A stretch of 64,000 bases of DNA, from positions 930,001-994,000 of the forward strand of contig NC_021985.1 in the NCBI RefSeq assembly GCF_000444875.1, given 5' to 3'. Each line of letters begins with the position of its first letter. The stretch's first letter is position 1. The position numbers and the translations under genes were made by a program. The notes beneath the pieces are model-generated. The model was not told where the DNA came from and made no database searches. It worked only from the letters and a program-made list of their open reading frames with translations. This stretch comes from Streptomyces collinus Tu 365 (GTDB lineage Bacteria > Actinomycetota > Actinomycetes > Streptomycetales > Streptomycetaceae). Of the stretch, positions 13,132-21,134 are shown in pieces.

Positions 13132-14154
13132 ATGAGCGGCGATCAGGTCAGGGCGGACCGGGCCGGTCTGTGGTTCGGACCGCAGCCGGACGTGGCGGGC
13201 GCATCCGGTTACCCGGACGCCCCGCCCAGGATGGGCTTCTTCACCGACACCTCCGTGTGCATCGGCTGCAAGGCCTGCGAAGTGGCCTGCAAGGAGTGGA
13301 ACGCCGTTCCGGAGGACGGCCTCGAACTGACCGGCATGTCCTACGACAACACGCAGGGCCTCGGCGCCGACACCTGGCGGCACGTGGCCTTCATCGAGCA
13401 GCGCAAGCCGTTCGGCGGGCAGCAGCCCGGGGTCTCGCACGACGACGTGGACGTCTTCGCCGCGGCCTCGGCGCTCGGCACCGACGCGGCCTCCCCGGGC
13501 CCGGGTGCCACCACTCCCCCGGCGGGCGCGGCCCCGGCGGGCGCCCCGGCCGGCGAGATCTCGCCGGTGTCGCCCGACGGCCGCACGGAGCTGCGCTGGC
13601 TGATGGCGTCGGACGTGTGCAAGCACTGCACGCACGCGGCCTGCCTGGACGTGTGTCCGACGGGCGCGCTGTTCCGCACCGAGTTCGGCACGGTCGTCGT
13701 CCAGGAGGACGTCTGCAACGGCTGCGGCTACTGCGTGCCGGCCTGCCCGTACGGCGTCATCGACCAGCGCAAGGACGACGGCCGGGTGTGGAAGTGCACC
13801 CTGTGCTACGACCGGCTCGGCGTCGGCATGGAGCCGGCCTGCGCCAAGTCCTGCCCGACGGAGTCCATCCAGTTCGGGCCGCTGGAGGAGCTGCGGGAGC
13901 GGGCGGCGGGCCGGGTGGCGCAGCTGCACGCCTCCGGGGTGACCGATGCCCGGCTGTACGGCGAGAGCCCCGACGACGGGGTGGGCGGGGACGGCGCGTT
14001 CTTCCTGCTGCTGGACGAGCCCGAGGTCTACGGGCTGCCGCCGGACCCCGTCGTCACCACCCGGGACCTGCCCGACATGTGGCGGCACGCGGCGATGGCC
14101 GCCGTCTCGCTCGGCGCGCTGGCCGTCGCCAGTTTCGCGAGGAGGCCGCGATGA
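13132..14154 (+). CDS. fdhB: Formate dehydrogenase iron-sulfur (beta) subunit
   Basis: Electron-transfer subunit of 340 aa for the selenoprotein formate dehydrogenase encoded 2.5 kb downstream. Four ferredoxin-type Cys clusters are visible: CIGCKACEVACKEW (Cys43-53), CKHCTHAACLDVCPTG (~165-180), CNGCGYCVPACPYG (~200-213) and CTLCYDR...CAKSCPTE (~224-245), the HybA/FdnH arrangement. A Gly/Pro/Ala-rich insertion (~112-142) separates the first two. The C-terminus has one hydrophobic helix (AAMAAVSLGALAVASFA), as in FdnH-type subunits. There is no Tat or Sec signal at the N-terminus. The stop overlaps the next start (ATGA), so it is translationally coupled to nrfD. Confidence 0.93.
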   Translation: MSGDQVRADRAGLWFGPQPDVAGASGYPDAPPRMGFFTDTSVCIGCKACEVACKEWNAVPEDGLELTGMSYDNTQGLGADTWRHVAFIEQRKPFGGQQPGVSHDDVDVFAAASALGTDAASPGPGATTPPAGAAPAGAPAGEISPVSPDGRTELRWLMASDVCKHCTHAACLDVCPTGALFRTEFGTVVVQEDVCNGCGYCVPACPYGVIDQRKDDGRVWKCTLCYDRLGVGMEPACAKSCPTESIQFGPLEELRERAAGRVAQLHASGVTDARLYGESPDDGVGGDGAFFLLLDEPEVYGLPPDPVVTTRDLPDMWRHAAMAAVSLGALAVASFARRPR

Positions 14155-15197
14155 GCGATTCCGATGTCACCCGGGAGGGGCTGCGGGGCGAGCGGACGCA
14201 ACGTGAGGCGCTGACGGGGGCGAAGGCGGGGCGCCGCCGGCACCGGCGCGGCCGGGGCGGCCGCGGCGGCCGCGGCGGCCGCGGCGAGCAGCCGATGGTC
14301 CCGGAGGCGGAGTTCTCGTCGTACTACGGCAAGCCGGTCCTGAACAAGCCGACGTGGAAGCCCCTGGACATCGCGGGCTACCTGTACCTGGGCGGTCTGG
14401 CCGGGGCGTCGTCGCTGCTGGCGGCCGGTGCGGGCGTGACCGGGCGGCCGGCGCTGGCCCGCCCGGCGAAACTGGGCGCCGCCGGGGCGATCAGCCTGTC
14501 GCTGGTCGCGCTCGTGCACGACCTGGGCCGTCCGGCGCGCTTCCTGAACATGCTGCGGGTCTTCAAGCCCACCTCGCCGATGAACGTGGGCTCGTGGGTG
14601 CTGTCGGGCTACGCCCCGCTGGCGCTGGGTGCCGCGGCCGTCGACCTCACGGGCCGCGCCCGGCGGGTGGGCTCGCTGGCCACGGCGGGCGCCGCCGTCC
14701 TCGGCCCGGCGGTGGCGACCTACACGGCGGTGCTGCTCGCCGACACCGCGGTGCCCTCGTGGCACGAGGGCTACCGGGAGCTGCCGTACGTCTTCGCGGG
14801 GTCCGGTGCCACCGCGGCGGCCGGTCTCGCGCTGGCCGCGACCCCTGCGGCGCAGGCGGGCCCGGCGCGCCGCATGGCCGCGCTGGGGGCCGCGCTGGAG
14901 CTGGGCACCTTCCAGGCGATGAAGCACCGCATGGGCCTGTCCGCGGAGACGTTCGAGCAGGGGAAGGCGCACCGGCTGCTGCGGGCGGCGGAGACCCTGA
15001 CGGCGGGCGGTGCCGCGCTGGCGGTCCTGTCGGGACGCCTGCGCGACCGGCGGCTCGCCCTGGCGGCCGGAGCGGCCCTGCTCTCCGGCTCGGCCGCCCT
15101 CCGCTTCGGAGTCTTCCACGCGGGAGTCGCCTCCGCGAAGGACCCGAAGTACACGGTCGTCCCCCAACGCGAACGCCTGACGGCCCGCGAGGGCTGA
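14151..15197 (+). CDS. nrfD: NrfD/PsrC-type membrane anchor subunit
   Basis: Integral membrane quinone-reactive subunit of 348 aa that should pass formate electrons to menaquinone. After a soluble basic N-terminus with a GRGGRGGRGG tract (residues ~33-45), there is the conserved segment EAEFSSYYGKPVLNKPTWKP and eight or so hydrophobic helices, including the NrfD marker HDLGRPARFLNMLRVFKPTSPMNVGSW. It overlaps the Fe-S subunit gene by four bases. It is a PsrC/NrfD-type anchor rather than the haem b FdnI type. The catalytic subunit gene lies on the same strand beyond two minus-strand genes. Confidence 0.92.
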   Translation: MSDSDVTREGLRGERTQREALTGAKAGRRRHRRGRGGRGGRGGRGEQPMVPEAEFSSYYGKPVLNKPTWKPLDIAGYLYLGGLAGASSLLAAGAGVTGRPALARPAKLGAAGAISLSLVALVHDLGRPARFLNMLRVFKPTSPMNVGSWVLSGYAPLALGAAAVDLTGRARRVGSLATAGAAVLGPAVATYTAVLLADTAVPSWHEGYRELPYVFAGSGATAAAGLALAATPAAQAGPARRMAALGAALELGTFQAMKHRMGLSAETFEQGKAHRLLRAAETLTAGGAALAVLSGRLRDRRLALAAGAALLSGSAALRFGVFHAGVASAKDPKYTVVPQRERLTAREG

Positions 15198-15202
15198 GCC
15201 GG

Positions 15203-15237
15203 CCCGCGGCGAGGCGCCACCTCGGCCGGGCCGCGGG
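15203..15237. terminator. Hairpin between convergent nrfD and HAD genes
   Basis: CCCGCGGC (15203-15210) pairs with GCCGCGGG (15230-15237), with an inner GAGG/CCTC stem. It is located immediately after the nrfD stop, between convergent genes. Confidence 0.45.
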
Positions 15238-15283
15238 TGCCTGGCTGCGCCGGGCCGCCGTCCGTACGGCATCCATCCGGCCG

Positions 15284-15987
15284 TTAGGCCGCGGGCGCGG
15301 CCTTGAGTCGTGCCGCCAGGTCCGCGACACCGGTGGCCGACCAGTCCGGTGGGTGCGCGGTGCGCGGGTAGGGCTCGGGGGTGCGGTGCAGCCAGGCCGT
15401 GGCGAGGCCGGCCCGGGCGGCGCCGTCGGTGTCCCAGGGGTGCACCGACACCAGCAGGGCTTCCCCGGGCGGCACCCCGGCGGTCTCCAGGGCGTGGGCG
15501 TAGGCCTCGCGGGCGGGCTTCCAGCGGCCGGCGCCCGTCACGTCCAGGTGGGCCTCGAAGTGGCCGGTGAGACCGGCGTGGTCCAGTACGGCGCGGGTGG
15601 TGGTGGCCGAGCCGTTGGTGAGGGTCAGCAGGCGGTACCCGGCCGCGCGCAGGGCCCGTACGCCGTCGGGGACGTCGGGGTGCACCGGCAGCCTGGGCAG
15701 GCCGGCGAGGACGTGCCGGACGGCCTCCGCCGGGTCGCCGGGGAGTCGGGCGCGGGCCGCGAGGGTACGCAGTCCGTCGGCCGCGACGTCGGCGAAGGAG
15801 GCGCCGCCGCCCGCCAGGGTCAGGGCGACGCCGTCGCGCAGCACACCCGCGAACCAGACCGGCAGGAGGTCGCCCGGCAGGCCGGCGTGTGGGCCAGCCG
15901 GGGCGCGAGCGCGGACAGGTCGGTGAGCGTCTCGTTGACGTCGAACACGAGGAGCCGCGGTCGGGGTTCACGGGGCAAGCGCCTCAC
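15284..15987 (-). pseudogene. HAD hydrolase (haloacid dehalogenase type II), frameshifted
   Basis: Two frames together give one HAD-II protein. The first (from about 15987) has PRLLVFDVNETLTDLSALAPRLA with the nucleophile Asp. The second continues AGLPGDLLPVWFAGVLRDGVALT, then TLTNGSATTTRAVLDHAG, GRWKPAREAY (Lys) and VHPWDTDGAARAGLATAW. The break is at a GTGTG (15887-15891): removing two bases, or adding one, restores the frame. The GTG at 15987 overlaps the TGA of the upstream membrane-protein gene (GTGA), supporting that start by translational coupling. Either a real pseudogene or a sequence error; a whole protein would be about 234 aa. Confidence 0.8.
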
Positions 15988-16289
15988 CCCTCCCGGCGGC
16001 GAGCACAGCAGCCGCGGAGGCGAGCGGGGACGGACCTGTGCCGTGGTCCGTCCGCCCTCACCGCTCCCGCGCCGTCGTGCCGTGCTCCGCCGCTCGCGGC
16101 GGCCCCGCCGAGCAGGGGCACGGCGATGAGTTCGAGGACCAGGACGGCGCCGCCCCACAGCCGATGGAACAGGGCACTCTCGCCGCGGACCGCCAGTACG
16201 ACGAGGAACGGACCGTTGATCAGGCCCCAGCAGGCGACGACGAGGGCGGGCAGACGGCGCTTCACCCTCGCGTGGCCGAGCGCGAACAT
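15984..16289 (-). CDS. Small membrane protein, unknown function
   Basis: A 101-aa protein starting MFALGHARVKRRLPA with two hydrophobic segments (LVVACWGLINGPFLVVLAV and LWGGAVLVLELIAVPLLGGAA) and a basic, Ala/Arg-rich tail. I do not recognise a family. ATG 16289 has a G-rich stretch upstream; the open frame continues to 16409 without better signals. Its stop overlaps the start of the HAD gene. The pair sits inside the formate dehydrogenase locus on the opposite strand, between nrfD and the catalytic gene. Confidence 0.5.
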   Translation of the reverse strand: MFALGHARVKRRLPALVVACWGLINGPFLVVLAVRGESALFHRLWGGAVLVLELIAVPLLGGAAASGGARHDGAGAVRADGPRHRSVPARLRGCCARRREG

Positions 16290-16624
16290 GGGCGGGACCC
16301 CCGTCCTCCGGTCCGAGACCGCTGCCCGCAGGACATTACGGGCACCTGGGCCGGTGCGTCGTCCGACACACCGCAGCGCCCAAGTCCCCCGGGCAGGCCA
16401 CGCCCACACCTCGCGCGGACGGACGGCCGCGTTTGCCGTACGGGGGCGGGGGTACTCCGCCGCTCGTCAGGAGCGGGACGAAGGGGGCGAGGCCCGGTGC
16501 CCAGCCGAAGCGAGCGGCCGCGTACGCACACGGCGTCCGGGGATGCCGCGCTCCCTCGGCCGCGGGAGAATCCACCCCAGGAGCGGCGGGCACGGCCCGG
16601 CACGGAACGGGAGGAGTGAGCGCC

Positions 16625-19600
16625 ATGGGCGTACGCACCTGGATCGACTCCTGGCCGGTCTTCCGGCAGCTCACGGGCACCGACCCGCTGGGCCGGGGCG
16701 CGGCCGCCAAGAGCGGCGCCACCGGACGCCTGCGGCCCCGGGTGGCCTCCGCCGACCGGGTGGTGAAGTCCGTCTGTCCGTACTGCGCGGTGGGCTGCGG
16801 CCAGAACGTGTACGTGCAGGACGAGAAGGTCACCCAGATCGAGGGCGACCCGGACTCCCCCATCTCCCGCGGCCGGCTGTGCCCGAAGGGCTCGGCGAGC
16901 CTGCAGCTGACGACGGGCGAGGCCCGCCGGCACGAGGTCCTGTACCGGCGCCCGCACAGCACCGACTGGGAACGTCTCGACCTGGACACGGCGATGGACA
17001 TGATCGCCGACCGGGTGATCGCGGCGCGCCGCGAGGGCTGGCAGTGGGAGGTCGACGAGACCCGCACCCGGCGCACGCTCGGCTTCGCGAGCCTGGGCGG
17101 GGCGACGCTGGACAACGAAGAGAACTACCTGATCAAGAAGTTGTTCACCGCGCTCGGAGCCATCCAGATCGAGAACCAGGCGCGTATTTGACACTCCTCC
17201 ACCGTTCCCAGTCTGGGGACTTCGTTCGGACGCGGCGGCGCGACCACCTTCCAGCAGGACCTGCAGAACGCGGACTGCATTCTCATCGAGGGCTCGAACA
17301 TGGCCGAGTGCCATCCGGTCGGGTTCCAGTGGGTGATGGAGGCCAAGGCGCGCGGCGCGAAGGTGATCCACGTCGACCCGCGGTTCACCCGCACCAGCGC
17401 TCTCGCGGACCTGCACGTGCCGCTGCGCGCGGGCACCGACATCGCCTTCCTGGGCGGGATCATCAACTACGTCCTGGAGCAGGAGAAGTACTTCCGCGAC
17501 TACATCGTGGCGTACAGCAACGCGCCGGTGATCGTGCGCGAGGACTTCCAGGACACCGAGGACCTGGCCGGCGTCTTCTCCGGCCTGGACACCGACAGCC
17601 GCTCGTACGACAACACGAGCTGGCAGTACGAGGGCACCGAGGTGCAGGCGCCCTCCGGCGAGCTTGACGAGGAGGACGACAAGGGTGTCAAGGGCGGCGA
17701 CGACAGCCGTTCGGTGACCGAGGCGGCCCGCGGCGAGGCGCACGGCGCGGGTGGCGCGGTGATCGGCGAGGGCGAGCCGGAACGGGACGAGACGCTGACC
17801 CATCCGCGCTGCGTCTTCCAGGTGCTCAAGCGGCACTACGCCCGCTACACGCCGGAGATGGTCGAGCAGATCTGCGGAGTGCCGCAGGACCTGTTCCGCC
17901 AGGTGTGCGAACTGCTCACCGAGAACTCCGGCCGGGACCGCACCACGGCCTTCGCCTACGCGGTGGGCTGGACGCAGCACACGGTCGGCGTGCAGTACAT
18001 CCGCGCGGCCGCCGTACTCCAGACCCTGCTCGGCAACATCGGCCGTCCGGGCGGCGGCATCCTCGCGCTGCGCGGGCACGCCTCCATCCAGGGCTCGACC
18101 GACATCCCGACACTGTTCAACCTGCTGCCGGGCTACATCCCGATGCCGCACGCCCACAAGAACGAGGACCTGGACGCCTTCGTGGAGGCGGAGGCGACGC
18201 ACAAGGGCTACTGGGGCAACATGCGCGCGTACCTGGTGAGCCTGCTCAAGGCCTACTGGGGCGACGCGGCGACCGAGGAGAACGACTACTGCTTCGACTA
18301 CCTGCCGCGGCTGACCGGCTCCCACTCGGCGTACGAGACGACGATGGCCCAGCTGGAGGGCGTCTGCAAGGGCTACTTCCTGGTGGGCGAGAACCCGGCG
18401 GTGGGCAACGCCAACGCCAAGCTGATGCGGCTCGGGATGGCGAACCTCGACTGGCTGGTGGTGCGCGACTTCTCGCTGATCGAGTCGGCGACCTGGTGGA
18501 AGGACGGCCCGGAGATCGAGACCGGTGAGCTGCGTACGGAGGACATCGGCACCGAGGTGTTCTTCCTGCCGGCCGCCGCGCACACCGAGAAGGACGGCAG
18601 TTTCACCAACACCCAGCGGCTGCTGCAGTGGCACCACCAGGCGGTCGAGCCGCCCGGCGAGTCGCGCAGCGACCTGTGGTTCGCCTACCACCTGGGGCGG
18701 CTGATCCGGGAGAAGCTCGCCGGGTCGACCGACGACATGGACCGGCCGCTGCTGGACCTGACCTGGGATTACCCGACGAAGGGCCCGATCGCCGAGCCGG
18801 ACGCGGAAGCGGTGCTCGCCGAGATCAACGGCCATGACGCCGAGGGGAGGCCGCTGTCCTCCTACGAGCAGCTGAAGCCCGACGGCTCGACGGCCTGCGG
18901 CTGCTGGATCTACTGCGGTGTCTACGCGGACGGGGTGAACCAGGCTGCCCGCCGCAAGCCCGGCCGGGAGCAGGACTGGGTGGCGGCCGAGTGGGCGTGG
19001 GCGTGGCCCGCCAACCGCCGGATCCTCTACAACCGGGCCTCGGCCGACCCCGAGGGCAGGCCGTGGAGCGAGCGGAAGGCGCTCGTGTGGTGGGACCCGG
19101 ACAAGGGCGAGTGGTCCGGGCACGACGTGCCCGACTTCAAGAAGGACAAGTCGCCCGGCAGCGAGCCGTCCGAGGGCGCCACCGGCCCCGAGGCGCTGTC
19201 CGGCAAGGACCCGTTCATCATGCAGGCCGACGGCAAGGCCTGGCTGTACGTGCCGTCCGGGATCACCGACGGCCCGCTGCCGGTGCACTACGAGCCGCAG
19301 GACTCGCCGTTCCAGAACCTGCTGTACGAGCAGCAGCGCAATCCGGTCCGGCAGGTGATGCCCGCGAAGCCGGACAACCGCTACCAGCCGAGCGGTGACG
19401 AACCCGGGTCCCAGGTGTACCCGTACGTGGCCACCACCTACCGGCTCACCGAGCACCACACGGCGGGCGGCATGTCGCGCTGGCAGCCGTATCTGGCCGA
19501 GCTGCAGCCGGAGTTCTTCTGCGAGGTGTCCCCGGAGCTGGCCACCGAGCGCGGTCTGGAGCACACGGGCTGGGCGACGATCGTCAGCGCCCGCGGGGTG

Positions 19601-19894
19601 GTCGAGGCACGGGTGCTGGTGACCGACCGGATGGCGCCGCTGACCGTGCAGGGGCGCAGGCTGCACCAGGTGGGCCTGCCCTACCACTGGGGTCCCAACG
19701 GCTACACCACCGGGGACGCGGCCAACGAGTTGCTGCACCTGTCGCTGGACCCGAACACCCACATCCAGGAGGCGAAGGCGTTCGCCGTGGACATCCGCCC
19801 CGGCCGCCGGCCGCGCGGACCGGCCTCGCTGGAACTGGTGCGGGCCTACCGGGCCCGGGCGGGCATCGACGAGCACACCGGCACCGAGCCCTGA
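16625..19894 (+). CDS. fdhA: Formate dehydrogenase catalytic subunit, selenocysteine-containing
   Basis: Molybdopterin (bis-MGD) formate oxidase of 1089 aa, FdnG-like. The N-terminal [4Fe-4S] motif is CPYCAVGCGQNVYV...GRLCPKGS. Codon 189 is TGA (17189-17191) in the context NQARI-U-HSSTVPSLGTSFGRGG, exactly where FdnG-type enzymes carry Sec; reading continues in the same frame to 19894. A SECIS hairpin follows the UGA. Later landmarks: NMAECHPVGFQWV, DPRFTRTS, the MGD-binding C-terminal domain (LPYHWGPNGYTTGDAANEL). Start ATG 16625 has GGAGG nine bases upstream. Unlike E. coli FdnG, the N-terminus (MGVRTWIDSWPVFRQLTG) has no twin-arginine signal, so a cytoplasm-facing active site is inferred. 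It would act with the Fe-S and NrfD subunits upstream. Automated annotation would split it at the UGA. Confidence 0.95.
17189..17229 (+). promoter_or_regulatory. SECIS element for UGA-189 of the formate dehydrogenase
   Basis: The hairpin GTTCCC (17204-17209), loop AGTCT (17210-17214), GGGGAC (17215-17220) begins 12 nt after the UGA. The loop GUCU falls at nucleotides 23-26 counted from the U of UGA, and UU at 17-18. Both coincide with E. coli fdhF, where the GGUCU loop and the U17 bulge bind SelB. A short outer CCG/CGG helix (17202-17204 with 17227-17229) is possible. Confidence 0.88.
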
Positions 19895-19968
19895 GGGCCG
19901 CCGGAACGGGCGTTGCCAGGGCGTCGGCCCCGGTCACGCCCGTCTCGCGGGTCCCGTCGTCCCGTCCC

Positions 19969-21006
19969 TCAGCGCAGGACGAGGGAGTGGGTGCCGTCGT
20001 ACGGCACCAGTTCCCCGACGACCGGTGCTCCGGGCACCTCCCCGGCGACGAGGAGCCCGCCCGAGGTCTGGGCGTCGGCGAGCAGCAGCCGGGTGTCCTC
20101 GTCCGTGGTCCCGAAGTCGCTGTGCGGCGCGACCCACGCGAGGTTGCGCCGGGTGCCGCCGCTGACGTAGCCGCCCCGCACGGCTTCCCGGGCGCCGTCC
20201 AGGTAGGGCACGGCCGCGGTGTCGACCACGGCGGTCACGCCGGAGGCCCGGGCGAGCTTGTGCAGATGGCCGAGGAGGCCGAAGCCGGTGATGTCGGTGG
20301 CGCAGGTGGCACCGGCGGCCAGCGCGGCCAGCGAGGCGTCGCGGTTGAGGGCGGTCATGGTGGCGACGGCCTGCTCGAACCGCTCCCCCGTGGCCTTGTG
20401 ACGGTTGTTCAGCACGCCGAGGCCGAGCGGCTTGGTCAGCGACAGCGGCACACCGGGCCGGCCCGTGTCGTTGCGCAGCAGCCGCTCCGGGTCGGCGACA
20501 CCGGTGACGGCCATGCCGTACTTCGGCTCCGGGTCGTCGACGCTGTGGCCGCCGCCGATGTGGCAGCCCGCCTCGGTGGCGATGTCGAGGCCGCCGCGCA
20601 GCACCTCACGGGCCAGTTCGAACGGGAGCCGGTCGCGGGGCCAGCCGAGCAGGTTGACCGCGATCAGGGGCCGGCCGCCCATCGCGTAGACGTCCGACAG
20701 GGCGTTGGCGGCGGCGATGCGTCCCCAGTCGTAGGGGTCGTCGACGACGGGGGTGAAGAAGTCGGCGGTGCTCACGACGGCGGTGCCCGGCTGACCGGGC
20801 AGCGCGACGACGGCGGCGTCGTCACCGGTGGCGAGGCCCACGAGCAGCGGCGCGGCGCCGGCGGGCAGCGGCGCGGCGCCGGCGGGCAGCGGCGCGCCCA
20901 GACTCGCGACGACCTCCTCCAGCTCGCCGGGCGGGATCTTGCAGGCACAACCGCCGCCGTGCGCGAACTGCGTGAGGCGGACGGCGTCCTGGCGGGTCGG
21001 TGTCAT
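19969..21006 (-). CDS. selD: Selenide, water dikinase (selenophosphate synthase)
   Basis: Makes selenophosphate from selenide and ATP, the selenium donor for Sec-tRNA. 345 aa, normal family length. The catalytic loop reads HGGGCACKI: Cys (not Sec) and Lys are both present. Also visible are the AIR-synthase fold motifs TGDDAAV, STADFFTPVVDDPYDWGRIAAANALSDVYAMGG and GGHSVDDPEPKYG, plus GFGLLGHLHKLA in the C-terminal domain. An in-frame tandem PLPAGAA duplication near residue 35 is a local 21-bp repeat. ATG 21006 has AGGAG seven bases upstream; the open frame extending into the tRNA-Sec gene is rejected. It is the last of the minus-strand sel genes and convergent to fdhA. Confidence 0.95.
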   Translation of the reverse strand: MTPTRQDAVRLTQFAHGGGCACKIPPGELEEVVASLGAPLPAGAAPLPAGAAPLLVGLATGDDAAVVALPGQPGTAVVSTADFFTPVVDDPYDWGRIAAANALSDVYAMGGRPLIAVNLLGWPRDRLPFELAREVLRGGLDIATEAGCHIGGGHSVDDPEPKYGMAVTGVADPERLLRNDTGRPGVPLSLTKPLGLGVLNNRHKATGERFEQAVATMTALNRDASLAALAAGATCATDITGFGLLGHLHKLARASGVTAVVDTAAVPYLDGAREAVRGGYVSGGTRRNLAWVAPHSDFGTTDEDTRLLLADAQTSGGLLVAGEVPGAPVVGELVPYDGTHSLVLR

Positions 21007-21041
21007 ACCTGTCTCCTGGGGCACTAGCCTGGTCGAGCGGT

Positions 21042-21134
21042 GGAGGCGTGTGGGTGCCTGGTGGCCCTCCCGGTCTTCAAAACCGAGGTGTCCGAGGATC
21101 TCGGGCAGGCGGGTTCGATTCCCGTCCGCCTCCG
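21042..21134 (+). tRNA. selC: tRNA-Sec (anticodon TCA)
   Basis: About 93 nt with the long architecture of bacterial tRNA-Sec. Acceptor GGAGGCG pairs with CGCCTCC, followed by discriminator G (21134). The anticodon loop is CTTCAAA with anticodon TCA at 21077-21079. There is a long variable arm (about 21086-21105) and a T arm GCGGG-TTCGATT-CCCGT. No encoded CCA. It lies on the plus strand between the minus-strand selB and selD genes. Its 3' half is antisense to the last codons of selB, whose stop codon is the complement of this anticodon. Confidence 0.95.

Noticed and set aside
12947..13135. 62-aa ORF just before fdhB
   Set aside because: No ribosome-binding site, low-complexity composition and overlap with the fdhB start region.
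17189..17191. Internal TGA of fdhA as a nonsense mutation
   Set aside because: Family position, SECIS hairpin and a full set of sel genes make selenocysteine the better reading.
16262..19876. 1204-aa minus-strand open frame opposite the formate dehydrogenase gene
   Set aside because: Shadow of fdhA third-position GC; no domain resemblance, while the plus strand gives a full FdnG homologue.
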